A stretch of DNA of 64,000 nt, taken from contig CM037595.1 of assembly GCA_021018995.1 (NCBI GenBank), forward strand, positions 98,421,491 to 98,485,490, given 5' to 3'. The notes beneath the pieces are model-generated. The model saw nothing but the letters and a program-made list of their open reading frames with translations, did no database searches and was not told where the DNA came from. Below are positions 10,500 through 22,181 of this stretch, one piece after another. How positions within the stretch are numbered: the stretch's first letter is position 1; each line of letters begins with the position of its first letter. The position numbers and the translations under genes were made by a program. This DNA is from Chloranthus sessilifolius. Lineage: Eukaryota > Streptophyta > Magnoliopsida > Chloranthales > Chloranthaceae.

Positions 10500-11830
10500 A
10501 TCAGCATAGCCAAATTTAAGTGAATGGGTTGCTCAAGTGAAGGATGATCTAGGTGGTGCTTTAGCTGAGTATTTGGATGCAGATGGGAGAAGTTGCCTTC
10601 CAAATCTCCTCATTTATTGATTTTCCATGCACTATTGTCCTGCTGGGTCGGTTACCAGGTTGGAAAGTACCATGAGGAATTTTCTTTGGAGTGGCGGATC
10701 CAAGAAGAAGATAATTCCCTGTAAAAACTGGGATGTGGATTGCATTCTAAAAGAAGAACTAGGGCCTCGTAAGGAAATGGCATTGGCATCTAGGAGAGGA
10801 ATTTGGAGCCCTATGGATGATGAGTCTTTCCTCAAAATATGAAGTTAAAAGGCAGAGTGGGCTCTCAACCAATCTGGTATGTCTATGGTGTGGACTACGT
10901 GGGTTCTCAACCAAATAGCGCTGTGGCGGGGATACTGGGATCATTTTTTGATGCCACATCTAGTTGGGGGAGTCATTAGAAAAAAAAGTCAACGTTCATT
11001 TTCTCTCTCCACTTACGATGGCTACAATCCAAGATTGTGACGGTGCCTCCTCTACGACTCTAGTATGGGACATTCCTCTTCGGATTGGCGATAGCGAAGT
11101 GCATTGATCTTATGGCTCTTCTTCGAGTTCTTGAAGTTGCCCATTGCTTGATGGATATTACCAACAAGCGCAGATGGTCCTTATGAGCCAAAGGCACTTT
11201 TACTGTTAAATCAATAAAGTTTATGGTAAAGATCGTGTTTCATGCCAAACCTTTGCGCCTAAGATCTTTGGATCATGGCCTTCAAATCAAACAGCTTAGA
11301 TGGTGTTTTCATATCACACAGGTCCCCAAACTACCAAGTCTTTCTTCTAAATCATGTGCAAGTAATGGCTCCTTTGTCCGATTGCTTGGTTGGTGTGATT
11401 CTTGGAGTAGAACTCTTAACAATGAACAACCTGATTAGAAGGGGCATGACAGTTTCCAACAATTTCATGTGTAGTTAGTTGGAGTGCCAAAAGTGCTTGA
11501 TAACTTGTTGCTCCACTGCCCTCTTGCTGCAGCTCTCTAGGAGTATCTTTTTGCACCCCTACCACTTGTAAACAACTTTCAGCAGAAGCCGGGGATGTGG
11601 CTGTTTTCTGGGTACTTTGGAGTGAAAGAAATTGAAGGATTTTTAAAGGAAAAAAGGAAGACTATTGGGGTTATTCCAATTGAACTGTGTTGGAGTGAGC
11701 AGTGCACTCCAAATTCTTTGTTGGGTGGACCCTGTCTTGACATCCAAGAGAAATGGAAGTCACGTTTTAGGAGAGGAAGGGACTGCTATGTAATCGATGC
11801 CTTTTTCAAGGGGCGGAGCCACATGTAGCA
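10500..11830 (+). pseudogene. L1-type LINE remnant (region after the reverse transcriptase)
   Basis: Around 10640-10790 the plus strand encodes a piece like the FLWSG...KK...W segment that follows the RT in plant L1 ORF2 (MRNFLWSGGSKKK, then NWDVDCILKEE). Around 11400-11560 it encodes a piece like the RRG-containing zinc-binding segment (NLIRRGMTVSNN) followed by an SxxHLLLHC-like remnant. Stops and frameshifts separate the pieces. The parts are in LINE order on one strand, so this is a decayed LINE 3' half. Ends are not resolved. Confidence 0.55.
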
Positions 11831-12194
11831 TGGTGGGGTCTTCAGCAGCCCCCTTCAATTTTTGGCAAGGTGTAGAGTAGGCTTCCTATACAGCTTTCTT
11901 TACGTACAAACCTCCAAATCTATGGTGTATAAGCCACTAGATTTTAAGTCCACTAGAAAAAGTGGAAGTTTGTCATAACCTAGAGAACATGATCACTCTG
12001 GGAGTGCTCGAATAGTCTTCCACTTATTACATTATCGAGTAATATTCCTAAAGAGTGGATGGTATGAGGATCAGTATTTCTGTAACTTTGGATGGAGGCC
12101 CGTTCCAAATCTAGAAAAGGTTGCTTGTGGCCCTTCCTTACATTGCATCTCATCATGTACTCCTCAAATTTTCCAATAGGCGCAACAGCAGACA
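11831..12194. other. Intergenic, nothing recognised
   Basis: No supportable coding region or repeat. Confidence 0.45.
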
Positions 12195-12580
12195 TTCTCC
12201 CAACTAGCCCGACCCAATTTTTAACTGTGTTAGGCACATAAACTTGACTCATTGGGCTAGGTCTGGTCAGGCATGAACCATTAGACCCAACCTTCTTGTC
12301 AGCCAGACTCAAGGTCAGATTGGATCTAGTTCAGACAGATCAGCCAGACCCGACCTGACCCAAGATTTTATATGTAAATAGAAGGGTAAATGGATTTTGA
12401 AGAGGGTCGGCCCAACCTGACTCTTACAAGTTTTGTGGCTTGCATAGGGCATATATTGTTGACCAATGGGGTCAAGTCAAGGTGCACCCAAGGGTCAGGT
12501 CAGATCGAGGAGCCAAAGGGTCAGGCAGACTTAAATATTGATGCTGCCCGATCCGACCCATTGGCACCCTTAATTTTGAC
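12195..12580. repeat. GGGTCAGGTC-rich MITE-like repeat
   Basis: CCCGACC / GGTCAGGTC words on both strands, in the style of the elements at 8346 and 13802, with short inverted arms near 12200 and 12560. Terminal repeats and TSD are unclear. ORFs here are repeat-derived. Confidence 0.45.
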
Positions 12581-13801
12581 CTTTGACAAAATGACAAGGC
12601 AACAAAATTCAAAAAACTAAATAAATAAACAAAACAAAAGAGGAATTTCTTACGAACCTGGCAATGACTGAGATTGCGATGGTTATAATTGGAACAATAT
12701 ATATATATATATATAGTTGGAAAAGGTTGAAGAAAATTGCAACAATAGTTGCATTGGTGTCTCTGAGTCCGTACTTGTACAAGCCTATCCCCAACGTTAG
12801 CAAAACAACCAAATTAAATTTACAGAAAGGAAGTTAATAAAAACAAGGCCATATTGAAGTTTTTCTTTCAGAAATTTCATCGAACAGGTTATGAGCATCC
12901 CAAGATATATTATATTATTAGGCAATGCTAACGGTTGCTAGTTCGAAGGGCTACCAAACCATACTAGTAACCTCTAAAACACGGTGCCACATGGCACCCA
13001 CACAATGGATTAATAAGAAATTGCATGGATCATCATTTGAAAAAAGAACGGTGTTATTTAGTTGACATATTTTATGTCGACAAAGTACAGGCGACTTATG
13101 TGGGGCGACGCAATTGGCAGCAAGTGAGTGGGGCTCAATTAATGCAAGTCGATGCAGTTAATCACGTAACGCCACTTCAGCGGCCTGCACTTCGTCCTCA
13201 ACAAATCTGTCCTTTTATAATTTTCCTTTGAAAAAAAAGAATTGAAACCTGGTCTCGATAGCAAAAGCAAAAGATTGAATTGATTCAACGGTTGAATTTT
13301 CAAATATTATAAGTCACTCGGTGGAATACCCATTTAATTTTTTTGTCAAATTGATTCACTCTTCTTTTTTGAGAGGTTGGGCCTACAGAAGATAGCCAAC
13401 CTTTCTCCTAGCCATCACTAAAGCACCAAAATAGTGCTTAAATGATCGTATTTCAGGGCTCAAGGTGTGGGTAATCCACACCCCCAAAGTGACAGATCAT
13501 AAGTTGAAGGCAGGGATCCAAAAATCAAATATTTTGAGGGGTTTTAACCCTCCGATCTCTGCCCTGCATTTTAATACCAACGTTGTGTTCATTTTTAATG
13601 ACTGATATTCAAACTCGTCAATCAGATGGTTCACATCTACTTATGGACATGATTCTTAAGGTAAAATATTTTTCAACGATTAATTGCCGCCTAAATCATT
13701 TAGATTTATCATAAATCAACGCATTGTGCATATCCTAGGTACCTAATCTATAACAAAATCTGTTTTCTTATTAAAATTTATGAATAAGAGATTGTTACGA
13801 T
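12581..13801. other. Intergenic, with an AT microsatellite and MITE scraps
   Basis: A short (AT)n at about 12699-12714. At 13040-13220 a segment with GCGACTTATGTGG resembles the MITE family at 2709. At 13380-13690 words such as AGCACCAAAATAGTG and CAGATGGTTCACAT match the MITE-like repeat at 32134. None has firm ends. Confidence 0.4.
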
Positions 13802-14100
13802 TAGGGATGCAAATGGGTCGGGTCAATCGACGGGTCAAGTGATCTGAAACATCATGCTCGGGTTTGAGTTTCAATATCTAACCGGTCAGGTTAGGTCAGG
13901 TTGAAACTCTTGGCCTATTTATTCCACGGTTGAGGTTGGGGTATTTTGACCTGACCCAACTCAACCTTTCTCACTCATATTTTAAGCTAGTTTGCCCGAC
14001 CCGAAAGGAGAAAGGAGTATTTGCTAAGTTTAGATTGAGGATTTAAATAAACGGTCCGATCGGGTTGGGATTGGGTTGACCCGACCCGTCTCCATCCCTA
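13802..14100. mobile_element. hAT-type MITE
   Basis: 299 bp with inverted ends TAGGGATGCAAATGGGTCGG and TAGGGATGGAGACGGGTCGG, 17 of 20 bases identical. The interior is GGGTC-rich. The flanks (GTTACGAT, TTGAGATG) do not give a clean TSD. Confidence 0.7.
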
Positions 14101-14257
14101 TTGAGATGTTTTGTCTTAGAGTTAGTGATAGGTACCCGACACATGTGCCAGAGTTTGCACTCGCATAAATCTCCCTTTGTCCAAGTGATCAAGTCTCCGG
14201 AGCATCAGTACTGCACTTTGTGAGAAAGCTAATTTGAAAAAGGCAGTGTTATACAAT

Positions 14258-14384
14258 GGATAACTTTTTATAGACAAGTTTACAGATAGCTTATGTGGCG
14301 TGATGTGATTGGCAGCACAGATAGTGTGGCCCAAGCACTATAGCCAGTCACGTCGTGTCACATAATCTGTCTGTAAAAAATTGA
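14258..14384. mobile_element. Small foldback MITE, GCTTATGTGG family
   Basis: The left arm contains TTTTTATAGACAAGTTTACA then GCTTATGTGGCGTGATGTG. The right arm, reversed, contains TTTTTTACAGACAGATTATG then TGACACGACGTGACTGGC. The two arms nearly meet, giving a 127-bp hairpin. It is related to the element at 2709. Confidence 0.55.
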
Positions 14385-14524
14385 AACCCCATTTAGAACT
14401 TTCCATTAGTAAAAGTTCACTATTTTTGTTTTCTTTTGAAAGGATAAAAGTTCACTATTGACTTTTCATTTACCAAGGTGATTAGTTTATGATTGACTGG
14501 GGTAAAAATATTGTTCCACCCTCA

Positions 14525-14715
14525 TAAAAATTGGGATTTTATCGGGTCGGGTTGAGTTTTCAGGTCAAGCATAAGGTCAGGACAAGTTTTTTAGTCGGGT
14601 CAGCTTGAGTGCACCATCGGGTCAGGTTGAGTTAGAAAATTGCAATTTTCTAACTGGGCAGCCAAAAATTTTACCCAACTCGGCCCGACTCAACCCGACC
14701 AATTGATAGCCCTAA
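14525..14715. repeat. Decayed hAT-type MITE, right end intact
   Basis: The right edge, reversed, reads TAGGGCTATCAATTGGTCGG, a typical TAGGG end. The left end is lost. The interior is GGGTCGGG-rich. Confidence 0.5.
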
Positions 14716-15789
14716 TAATGCAACTGATGTGGATCCTGTCTACATGCTCCCACAATAGTGTGCAACACGCATTGTGCATATCCTATGAAGTGAGAATGAA
14801 TGGTCACAATACACTTTTATCTCAGTGACAAAATATCATATGTACTTCGCTAAGCTAAAAAATTATCCATCGAGCGATCTAAACCATTCGATCTAAGTAC
14901 TTTAATAGGTACCCTTTGTTAGGTATAAATATTGTTCCTTTCTTTGGAGATCTTACGGATCAAAAGGTTCTTCTTCTCTGATGGGCATATGTTTTAGGCT
15001 TAAATTAATTGATATAAACTTCAATTGATATGAAAAATTAGAGCATAAAGAAGTTTAAATGTGATTATTATAGGTGACATTTCATTAATTCGATGTTGGA
15101 AGAGTTAATTAGAAGCTCATAGTTTTTTCGCCCTGTGCAATTATTTTTACGAGGTTCAAATTTTATAGAAAGCTAGTCAGCCCTAAAAGCTCATTAAGAG
15201 GTTTCAAACCACTCGATTCGTTATTCATATCTAACATGGGCAATGATCAGTTCTACTAAGTAGAATCAGATTTTCAATCCTACCCCATCTGCAGCCCTTG
15301 AAAATAAGAGATTCTTGATTGCGCCTCATGCTATGAAAAGTGAAAATTAAGAAAGTCAAAATTCTCCTGTATCCAAAGGCAACGAATGAGATAGGAACTT
15401 ACCATTGCCCTATTTAACATAGTGCTCATATTAAATTGCTTGAATTCTGTGGTACAGTGGCCAGGGAGTAAACATTACTCTTTGTAAAATTAATGTTTTT
15501 AAATATCCTCGGAGTAAACATTATGATATCAAACCACATGATTACGGTAACTCAACATTATAACTTTATGCTATGATATGTTGTCATGAATGGCCATTTT
15601 GTGGATAAGGCTGCTCCGATATCATCAATAACAAAGTCTTTATTTTGGTAAATAGGTTTTAAAGAGTATATTTATACTAAAATGTCAATCAACCGTTATC
15701 ATATCATACCAATGTTATGATACTTAAGAATTTAAATGAATTATCAAATCCACGATAGATTCTATTTTAGAAATTAGGGGAGGAGGTAG
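14716..15789. other. Intergenic, AT-rich, nothing recognised
   Basis: No supportable feature. Confidence 0.45.
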
Positions 15790-16290
15790 TGGAAAATTTC
15801 TCAGATCCAGGATCTGATTTTCAAAAATTATCAACGATATATGTCTAGAAACTATCATATCTAACTACTATAATCGACACCTACTTTTACCAAACGTGTA
15901 AAAATGAGAAAAATACTCACTTTTTATATAAGAAGAGGGCTGCAGTCTTTAAAGACCGCTGCAGTATTGAAAAGGCCATTGCAATCTTTGAAGACTGAAT
16001 CCGCCTTTTAAAGACAGATTTTAGTATTTTATAGATGGCCGTGGTGCGGTCTTTAAAAGACGGTTGCAGTCTTTTAAAAATCGAATCCGTCTTTCCTATA
16101 TTGAGTGGGCTGAGTTCAACTCGGTTCAATCTCTTAAAAACATCTAATTCAGTCAAATTTAGGGATATATTATCGTTAACCAAGAGCATTTTTATCAAAA
16201 TTAAATGATGGTTGTATCTAATAAATTCTAAAATCCTATACCGGTTTAATAATTTCCGAAAATGGCATCCTGGATCTGAGAAATTTTCCA
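15790..16290. mobile_element. 501-bp MITE with CTGCAGTCTTTAAAGAC palindromes
   Basis: The ends are near-identical inverted repeats: TGGAAAATTTCTCAGATCCA on the left and the same 20 bases on the reverse strand at the right. The pairing continues with mismatches for about 45 bp. The centre (15945-16100) repeats GCAGTCTTTAAAGAC-like palindromes. A TSD could not be established. Confidence 0.65.
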
Positions 16291-16866
16291 GCAGTGATTG
16301 AAATGTGACACTCCAATAAATTTGAAGACTAGGGAATTGAAATCTCCAACACTAGGACTCCATTTCCATCGCATGCGCTAACCATCAGGGCCGGCCCTGA
16401 GATTTTGGGGGCCCAAGGCGAGTTCCTAAAATGGGGCCCCTCTTTTATATTGACCTTAAAAAATGAAAATTATCAAAAAAAATATATAAATTACAAATAA
16501 AACAATACTCATTGCTTTTAGATTACAAATATCCTCATATTTCATTCTATTGTTTATAATATGAAAAGGCAACTAACAAATTAAAAAAAATACATATTAA
16601 AGAAAAATGCAACAAAAAAAGAGAACGTACCTGACGGATGAAGTAACCCAACCAATAACATTTTAACATTTTTTATTACTTTAACTACCATTGAATCTTT
16701 CATTGCCAATTTTTAGCACTTTAACAGCGTCAAAAAGTTTCAAAAATTAGATTCATTGGATAAGTCTCATCGAGTAGATTAAAATTGACGAGTCATTTGT
16801 AAAAAATGAAACTGTAACGAGCCTGAAATCACTATTTTAAGTTAGGGTCATTTAAAAAAAAAAATT

Positions 16867-16895
16867 TGTATATATATATATATATATATATATAT
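16867..16895. repeat. (AT)n microsatellite
   Basis: About 14 AT units directly beside the foldback element that follows. Confidence 0.9.
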
Positions 16896-17276
16896 GGAGC
16901 CGATACGGTCCTCCAATGGAGGACCGTGACCGTCCTCCAAGATACACATGGAGCTCCACGTGGCACCCAAAACACCGTTTGGGTGCCACATGGAGCACAA
17001 GTGGACGGTATAGATTAATATTTTAAAAAAAAATTGGAAAAAACTTTTTAAACCCACAAGTCAAAGTTTGACGGGTTTCATTGGTCCACATTTCATGATT
17101 CAAAAAACACATGGTGCAGATGAGTTTTCAATTATTATTTTTTCAAAAATGATCTATGCAATGCACCTGAGTTCCACATGGCATCGAAACAATATTTTGG
17201 ATGCCATGTGGAGCTCCACGTGAAAGTTTGGAGGACGGTGACTGTCCTCCATGGGAGGACGGACACCTTTTCCATA
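16896..17276. mobile_element. Foldback MITE with GTCCTCCA arms
   Basis: The left arm carries GGTCCTCCAATGGAGGACCG and GACCGTCCTCCAA. The right arm, reversed, carries CGTCCTCCCATGGAGGACAG and CACCGTCCTCCAA. Inner arms with CCACATGG / CCATGTGG continue the pairing. AT runs flank both sides, so the TSD cannot be read. Confidence 0.6.
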
Positions 17277-17290
17277 TATATATATATATA

Positions 17291-17709
17291 AGGGTACCTC
17301 TAAACGCGCCCACATTTCAGACCCCTTGAAAATCATTGAATCCTTCGAATCATATGACGGAAATCATTTTTTACTCATATCTTTCAATCAATAGATCTTA
17401 AGATCATGGTGCACCTATTAAATAGTCGATTTGTGATTCAACGTGTTATAGATCCCAAAAAAATGGCTATAATATCACATTTGATTGTGATGTGTGCCAG
17501 ATAATTCAAGGACATTTTTGGGGGATTTGTGACACATGGAATAAAAAATTGACCGTTTGATAGGTGGGTCATGCTTGAAGATCTATTTTGTAAAATATAG
17601 GTATGAAAATTAATCTCCATCATCTCATTCAAAGGAATCAATGATTTTCAAGGGATCGAGGGCGTGGGCTCTTCCGGAGAATGCGTGAGCGCGTTTAGAT
17701 GTACCCTAT
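17291..17709. mobile_element. Foldback element with AGGGTACCTCTAAACGCGC ends
   Basis: The left end AGGGTACCTCTAAACGCGCC and the reversed right end AGGGTACATCTAAACGCGCT match at 18 of 20 bases. The inner arms share CCCTTGAAAATCATTGA. The middle carries the TGATCTCAAGATC-type words of the family at 32945. It sits between TATATA tracts. Confidence 0.65.
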
Positions 17710-18157
17710 ATATAAATGATTTGGCCAAACAAATCTAGTCCAGTCAAAAATTGCTCATAGAATCTATTGGGTCAATACGTATGACTGGCTTGGCCTGGCC
17801 TAGTGACCTGATCAATGATCTACACCGACCTGGCCGAGACCCGATCTATGACTCATTAAAAAAAAAATGCAAATATAAGATTGGGAAGGATCAAATCCCA
17901 ACCTATTGGAGGAAAAGTAAAACAACACTAGTCACTTAACCAACTAAACAATTAGATTGATTCAATATTTTTATACATTAAAAATTATATTAAGCAACTA
18001 TATGATAAACACTTTCAAACTATGGGTTGGGGGTCGAGGTGGCCTCCTCTTGGGCCTTAGCCTAGGGCCACCTCTGCTAACAATGACGCTTTGGCCAATC
18101 TCTCTATCAAATTAGTCAAATCTCAGGAGACATACATATAATTAAGGAAATAAAATA

Positions 18158-18235
18158 GGGAAATTTACCTGACAGGCCCTGTCAGATGCGCCTTTTACGT
18201 CAGAAGCCCTGTAGTTTCACTTTTACCCAAACAAA
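18158..18235 (+). repeat. Left terminal inverted repeat of the MULE
   Basis: 78 bp starting GGGAAATTTACCTGACAGG and ending TTTTACCCAAACAAA. It pairs with 27859-27934 with a few substitutions and a 2-base gap. Confidence 0.9.
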
Positions 18236-18518
18236 CCTACTGCGCGCTGAGCTGACGCACGCCTGTTGGAAATGCCCAAACTACCCCCAATATAATAAAT
18301 AGCCGTCCTCTTTTCAAATCATTTACTGTTTACTTTTTACTTTTTCGTTCGAAGTTGGTGGAGAGTCGTTGTCGCTTCGTGGACGCTCGCGTTCAAATCT
18401 ACAACCTTCAAGCTACCAAATCTGTAAATTAGAATTAAAATCACCTTCCATCGCTATAGATTTTTTTTTTCTCCTCTCTTTGGTGCATATTTTGACATAA
18501 TTTTGTTAGGTTTTCCCA

Positions 18519-18716
18519 TATGTAATCGATATCGATCTTATATGTAATCGATATCGATCTTATATGCAATCGTTACCGATTACATATTGAGTCGCTATCG
18601 ATTATATGTAGAGTTGCTATCGATTGCATTTAGAGTCGATAACGATTATATATGTAGTCGTAATCGACTATATAAATAGTCGATGACGACTCTATAACAA
18701 ATCGATATCGACTCTC
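18519..18716. repeat. 22-bp palindromic-unit array 1 (9 units)
   Basis: Nine units of exactly 22 bp with core ARTCGNTANCGAYT in constant phase. The first two units are identical. It lies between the left end of the MULE and its first ORF. Confidence 0.85.
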
Positions 18717-18986
18717 TATGAATATAATTAATACCCATCATATGAATTAATTTTTCTATAGTTATTACCCTCGATGTCATAATAAATCATACGATGTTTT
18801 ATATTTATCTCAGCCGACGTTCAATTTATTGCCAACTACCCTTTTGTAAAACCATTATGGCAAGTTAGGTTGGAAGAATGAGAAAATTTAATACAACGAT
18901 TCGTATTCCACCATCTAGGAGCTTTAAATACAGGTTTAGTTCGTCCTTAGCAAACCTATCATCCCTACCAGGCTATATTTTTCTCA

Positions 18987-19250
18987 ATGTCAGACGACGA
19001 AGAAAAAACCTTCTATAACCCAATCAAGTTCGAGCCTGTATGGGAGGACCCACCACCACCACCAGAACCAGATCCTCTGCAGTTCCTGTGGAACGAGTAC
19101 AATGAAGTAATAGAGATTTTGGCGAAGGAAGAAAAGAAGAAGAAGAAGGAAGAAAAGAAAAAGAAGAAGGAAGAAAAGAAAAAAAAACTTAAGACGGAAC
19201 CACCCGCCTCTCCACCCCATCCACCACCTGCTCTTCATCCATCTTCCTAA
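18987..19250 (+). CDS. Small KE-rich ORF of the MULE
   Basis: An 87-residue ORF: acidic start (MSDDEEK), a PPPPPEPDP stretch, a short non-repetitive part (FLWNEYNEVIEILAK), then a lysine/glutamate run and a proline-rich end. No known domain. Its 3' half is duplicated in tandem at about 19590-19695, so the coding character is doubtful. It could be the first exon of the DUF1985/Ulp1 gene or a small element-encoded protein. The Phe-rich ORF on the other strand is its shadow. Confidence 0.35.
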   Translation: MSDDEEKTFYNPIKFEPVWEDPPPPPEPDPLQFLWNEYNEVIEILAKEEKKKKKEEKKKKKEEKKKKLKTEPPASPPHPPPALHPSS

Positions 19251-19420
19251 ATTTTCTTTTCATTTTTAATTGTAATTAAAAAAATTTGAATGTAATTGAA
19301 AAAATTTACAAGTAAATGAAACATTTTGATTCAATGGCGACTTCATGAAATCTTTTGAGTCAGTAAATTAAATATTTTCTATATAAATAAATATTTTGAG
19401 ATCATTGCGACTTTATATTG

Positions 19421-19587
19421 AGTCGATGGCGATTTCATATGTAATCGATATCGATTACATCTAGACTCGATATCGATTACATATAGAATCGGTATCGATT
19501 ATATATAGACTCGTTATCGATTACATCTAGAGTCGGTATCGATTACATGTAGGGTCGATATCGATTATATATGTAATCGATATAGAT
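19421..19587. repeat. 22-bp palindromic-unit array 2 (about 8 units)
   Basis: Seven full units and a partial one in strict 22-bp register. Cores include ATCGATATCGATT and GTCGGTATCGATT. Belongs to copy 1 of the segmental duplication. Confidence 0.85.
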
Positions 19588-19927
19588 AAAGAAGAAGGAA
19601 GAAAAGAAAAAGAACAAAAGAAAGAAAAAGAAACTTAAGACGGAACCACCGGCCTCTCCACCCCATCCACCACCTGCTCTTCATCCATCTTCCTAAATTT
19701 TGGTTAGAAGCGGAGGACCGCTTTTATCGAAGAATCTTCCTTAGGACGTTGCTGCAAGATTTTCTTTTCATTTTTAATTGTAATTGAAATATTATGAATG
19801 CAATTGAAAATTTTGCAAGTAAATGAAACATTTTGATTCAATGGTGACTTCATGAAATCTTTTGAGTCAGTAAATTAAATATTTTCTATATAAATAAATA
19901 TTTTGAGGTCATTGCGACTTTATATTG

Positions 19928-20095
19928 AGTCGATGGCGATTTCATATGTAATCGATATCAATTACATATAGACTCGATATCGATTATATATAGAATCGGT
20001 ATTGATTATATATAGACTCGATATCGATTACATCTAGAGTCGGTATAGATTACATATGTAATCGATAACGACTATATATGTAATCGATAAAGATT
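19928..20095. repeat. 22-bp palindromic-unit array 3 (about 8 units)
   Basis: The duplicate of array 2, same register and unit order, with several point differences. Confidence 0.85.
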
Positions 20096-20190
20096 TTATA
20101 TATATATTTCATCAACATTTAAACTATCCTTGTTAGTATGGGGCTCAATCCTTTCTTTTTTATTACAATTCATTTCAAAAGGCTATCAAG

Positions 20191-21030
20191 ATGGTTGTAC
20201 ACCGAGCTGTTGCCAAGTGTTCACCCAGTGTCATTTCGAATCTCTACGAAAATGCTACCCTAGCTCGGAAGAAGTTGCTGAGAGATTCCGTTTTTGGTGG
20301 AATATTTCAAATGCCTAAGGGTGTGGGATTTCTTTCCGATGTGGTGGATGCGATGTTGACATTTTGGGTTGAAAAAAACTACTTCCGAATTGGAAAGACT
20401 GATGTCTATCTTCGGAATATAGACATTGCATTGATACTGGGCATTGCCGTAGTTGGCCCAGAAAAGTATATCCCATCCGTTAAACCATCGGAAGAACAAA
20501 CCATTCGATACAAATACTTTCGTGGAATGCCTCCTGGAAAAATTCTCCGGTCTCATATAGATGCTGCAATTTGTAAAGCGGAAAGTGATGAGGACTTCGT
20601 AAAGTTGTCCCTTCTATTTGTTCTGTGCATATTTCTCTTCCCCAGGTCCCACCATCAGCTTTCGGAAGACCACATCGACCTCATCGATGATGTGGAGAAC
20701 TTTAACCGAACTCCGTGGGGTCTACACGTCTACCAAGACTTGATCGAGTATATAATGAAGGGCGCAGCGAATAGAAAAACTGCCGAGATGGATAAAGCCC
20801 TGAAGACGTACAACACATATGGATGTATATGTGTACTTCAATGGTGGGCTTATGAGATCCTGCCCGATATATCGCCATCCCAGCTAGGCCTCAAGGACCC
20901 TTTCCCACGGCTACTGAAATGGTCGGGCAGGGCGCAGTTAAGGATCAAAGGTTACACTCGCGAACAGATGTTAGAAGCAAGGTATGAGGTCTATTGCCAA
21001 TTCAAAAAGCAACATACCGATTCATTCTAG
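20191..21030 (+). CDS. DUF1985-type protein carried by the MULE
   Basis: A 279-residue open frame. Residues about 40-100 contain the pattern of DUF1985 and related plant-mobile-domain proteins: a hydrophobic helix (VVDAMLTFWVEKNYF), then RNIDIALILGI. Further on are a conserved NRTPWG segment after an acidic loop (near residue 170) and LQWWAYEILP (near residue 215), both typical of DUF1985. In Kaonashi-type MULEs this domain precedes a Ulp1 protease in one gene, and the protease exons do follow downstream on this strand. The frame ends at TAG 21028, where array 4 starts. A good splice donor (AAG|GTATGA, about 20981) suggests the true exon may stop earlier and join the exon at 21323, but the phases do not match cleanly. 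Molecular function is unknown. Confidence 0.65.
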   Translation: MVVHRAVAKCSPSVISNLYENATLARKKLLRDSVFGGIFQMPKGVGFLSDVVDAMLTFWVEKNYFRIGKTDVYLRNIDIALILGIAVVGPEKYIPSVKPSEEQTIRYKYFRGMPPGKILRSHIDAAICKAESDEDFVKLSLLFVLCIFLFPRSHHQLSEDHIDLIDDVENFNRTPWGLHVYQDLIEYIMKGAANRKTAEMDKALKTYNTYGCICVLQWWAYEILPDISPSQLGLKDPFPRLLKWSGRAQLRIKGYTREQMLEARYEVYCQFKKQHTDSF

Positions 21031-21264
21031 AATCGATAACGATTCATCACAGAATCGATAACGACTTTTTAAGAAGTCGATAGCGACTCAGTACAGAATC
21101 GTTATCAACTACTTAGGACGTTGATAGCGATTCATTTAGGAATCAATAACCACTTACTAAATAGTCGATAACGATTCATTAAATAATCGATAGCGATTCA
21201 GTAACGAATCGATATCAATTTTTTAAATAGTCGATATCGATTCTTTACATAATCGAGAATGATT
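21031..21264. repeat. 22-bp palindromic-unit array 4 (about 11 units)
   Basis: Starts one base after the stop codon of the DUF1985 frame and fills the gap to the next exon. Strict 22-bp period; cores such as AATCGATAACGATT. Confidence 0.85.
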
Positions 21265-21949
21265 TATTATATATATGATCACTTTATTTGGTTATTCACC
21301 ATGTTTCCTTTTTTTTCAAAAGGTTCGCGCTCCCCTCGTGCCTCAGGGCTTTGAATTAGAGATACCCGTGTTAAGAGAATATCTACGGGTTCAAAAGGAG
21401 GTTGGGGGGAAGAGGAAAGAACCGGTCAAGAAAGCTGTGGAAGAGATGCGGCCGAAGAAGAAAAGAAATTACATTCCGGTAGAGAATATTGATGAGGAAG
21501 AATGGGATGACGCATCGACATCAGAAGAAGAATCCCCATCGAAAAAGGGCCCCGTCCATGTCGGAGAGGATCGGCCAAGAACTAGGGGAGCCACCAAGGA
21601 GAGCCTGGCAGTAAAAGATAGCCCAGCTGAACCGTCCACCTCCAATGATCTTTTGATGAGGAGGGTCGATCATTTGACGATGGAGAACTTAAAGCTCACC
21701 AAAAGAGTTTGCGATTTGGAGGGAGAGAATAAGGCCCTGATTAAACGTTGTGCTTCTGTAGAGAAACTATGCAACTCCTTCAATGAGAAGCTGAATTCAA
21801 GGGATGCGGAGTGACAGAAGTTAAATCACTACAATCATTTGGTCAGAAAGAGCCAGTCGAATATAAAAGAACTCTTTGAAAATTTATTGGAGGCGAGACC
21901 TAAGGTATGTGTTGAAATCTGGTTTTATATGTTCAGTTTTGTTAACATA

Positions 21950-22181
21950 AATCGATATCGACTGTATATAGAGTCGATAACGATTATATACACAATCGTT
22001 ATCGACTTTATATAGAGTCGTCGATAATATAATCTGTCGTTATCGATTATATATTCAGTCGATATCGATTATATTTACAATCGATAGCGACTATATATAT
22101 AATCGATAACGATCATATATAAAATTGATAGCGACTATAAGTACAGTCGATAACGATTATATTTAAAATTGATTTTGACTT
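21950..22181. repeat. 22-bp palindromic-unit array 5 (about 11 units)
   Basis: Fills the intron between 21905 and 22237. The 22-bp phase breaks once near 22020, then resumes. Confidence 0.85.

Larger units (their letters stand above)
16386..18076. mobile_element. hAT-type element with two nested foldbacks
   Basis: 1,691 bp with ends CAGGGCCGGCCCTGAG and CAGAGGTGGCCCTAGG, and 8-bp TSD CTAACCAT (16378-16385) and CTAACAAT (18077-18084), one mismatch. The CAGGG-type start and the TSD length are diagnostic of hAT. No transposase is seen. The interior holds foldbacks at 16896 and 17291, both next to AT runs. Confidence 0.75.
19140..20100 (+). repeat. Tandem segmental duplication inside the MULE
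   Basis: Copy 1 (about 19140-19587) and copy 2 (about 19588-20100) each contain the KE-rich coding tail, an AT-rich spacer with GAAACATTTTGATTCAATGG, and a 22-bp array. Copy 2 has an extra block of about 57 bp near 19700-19757. Offset is about 448 bp, later about 507 bp. Confidence 0.8.
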
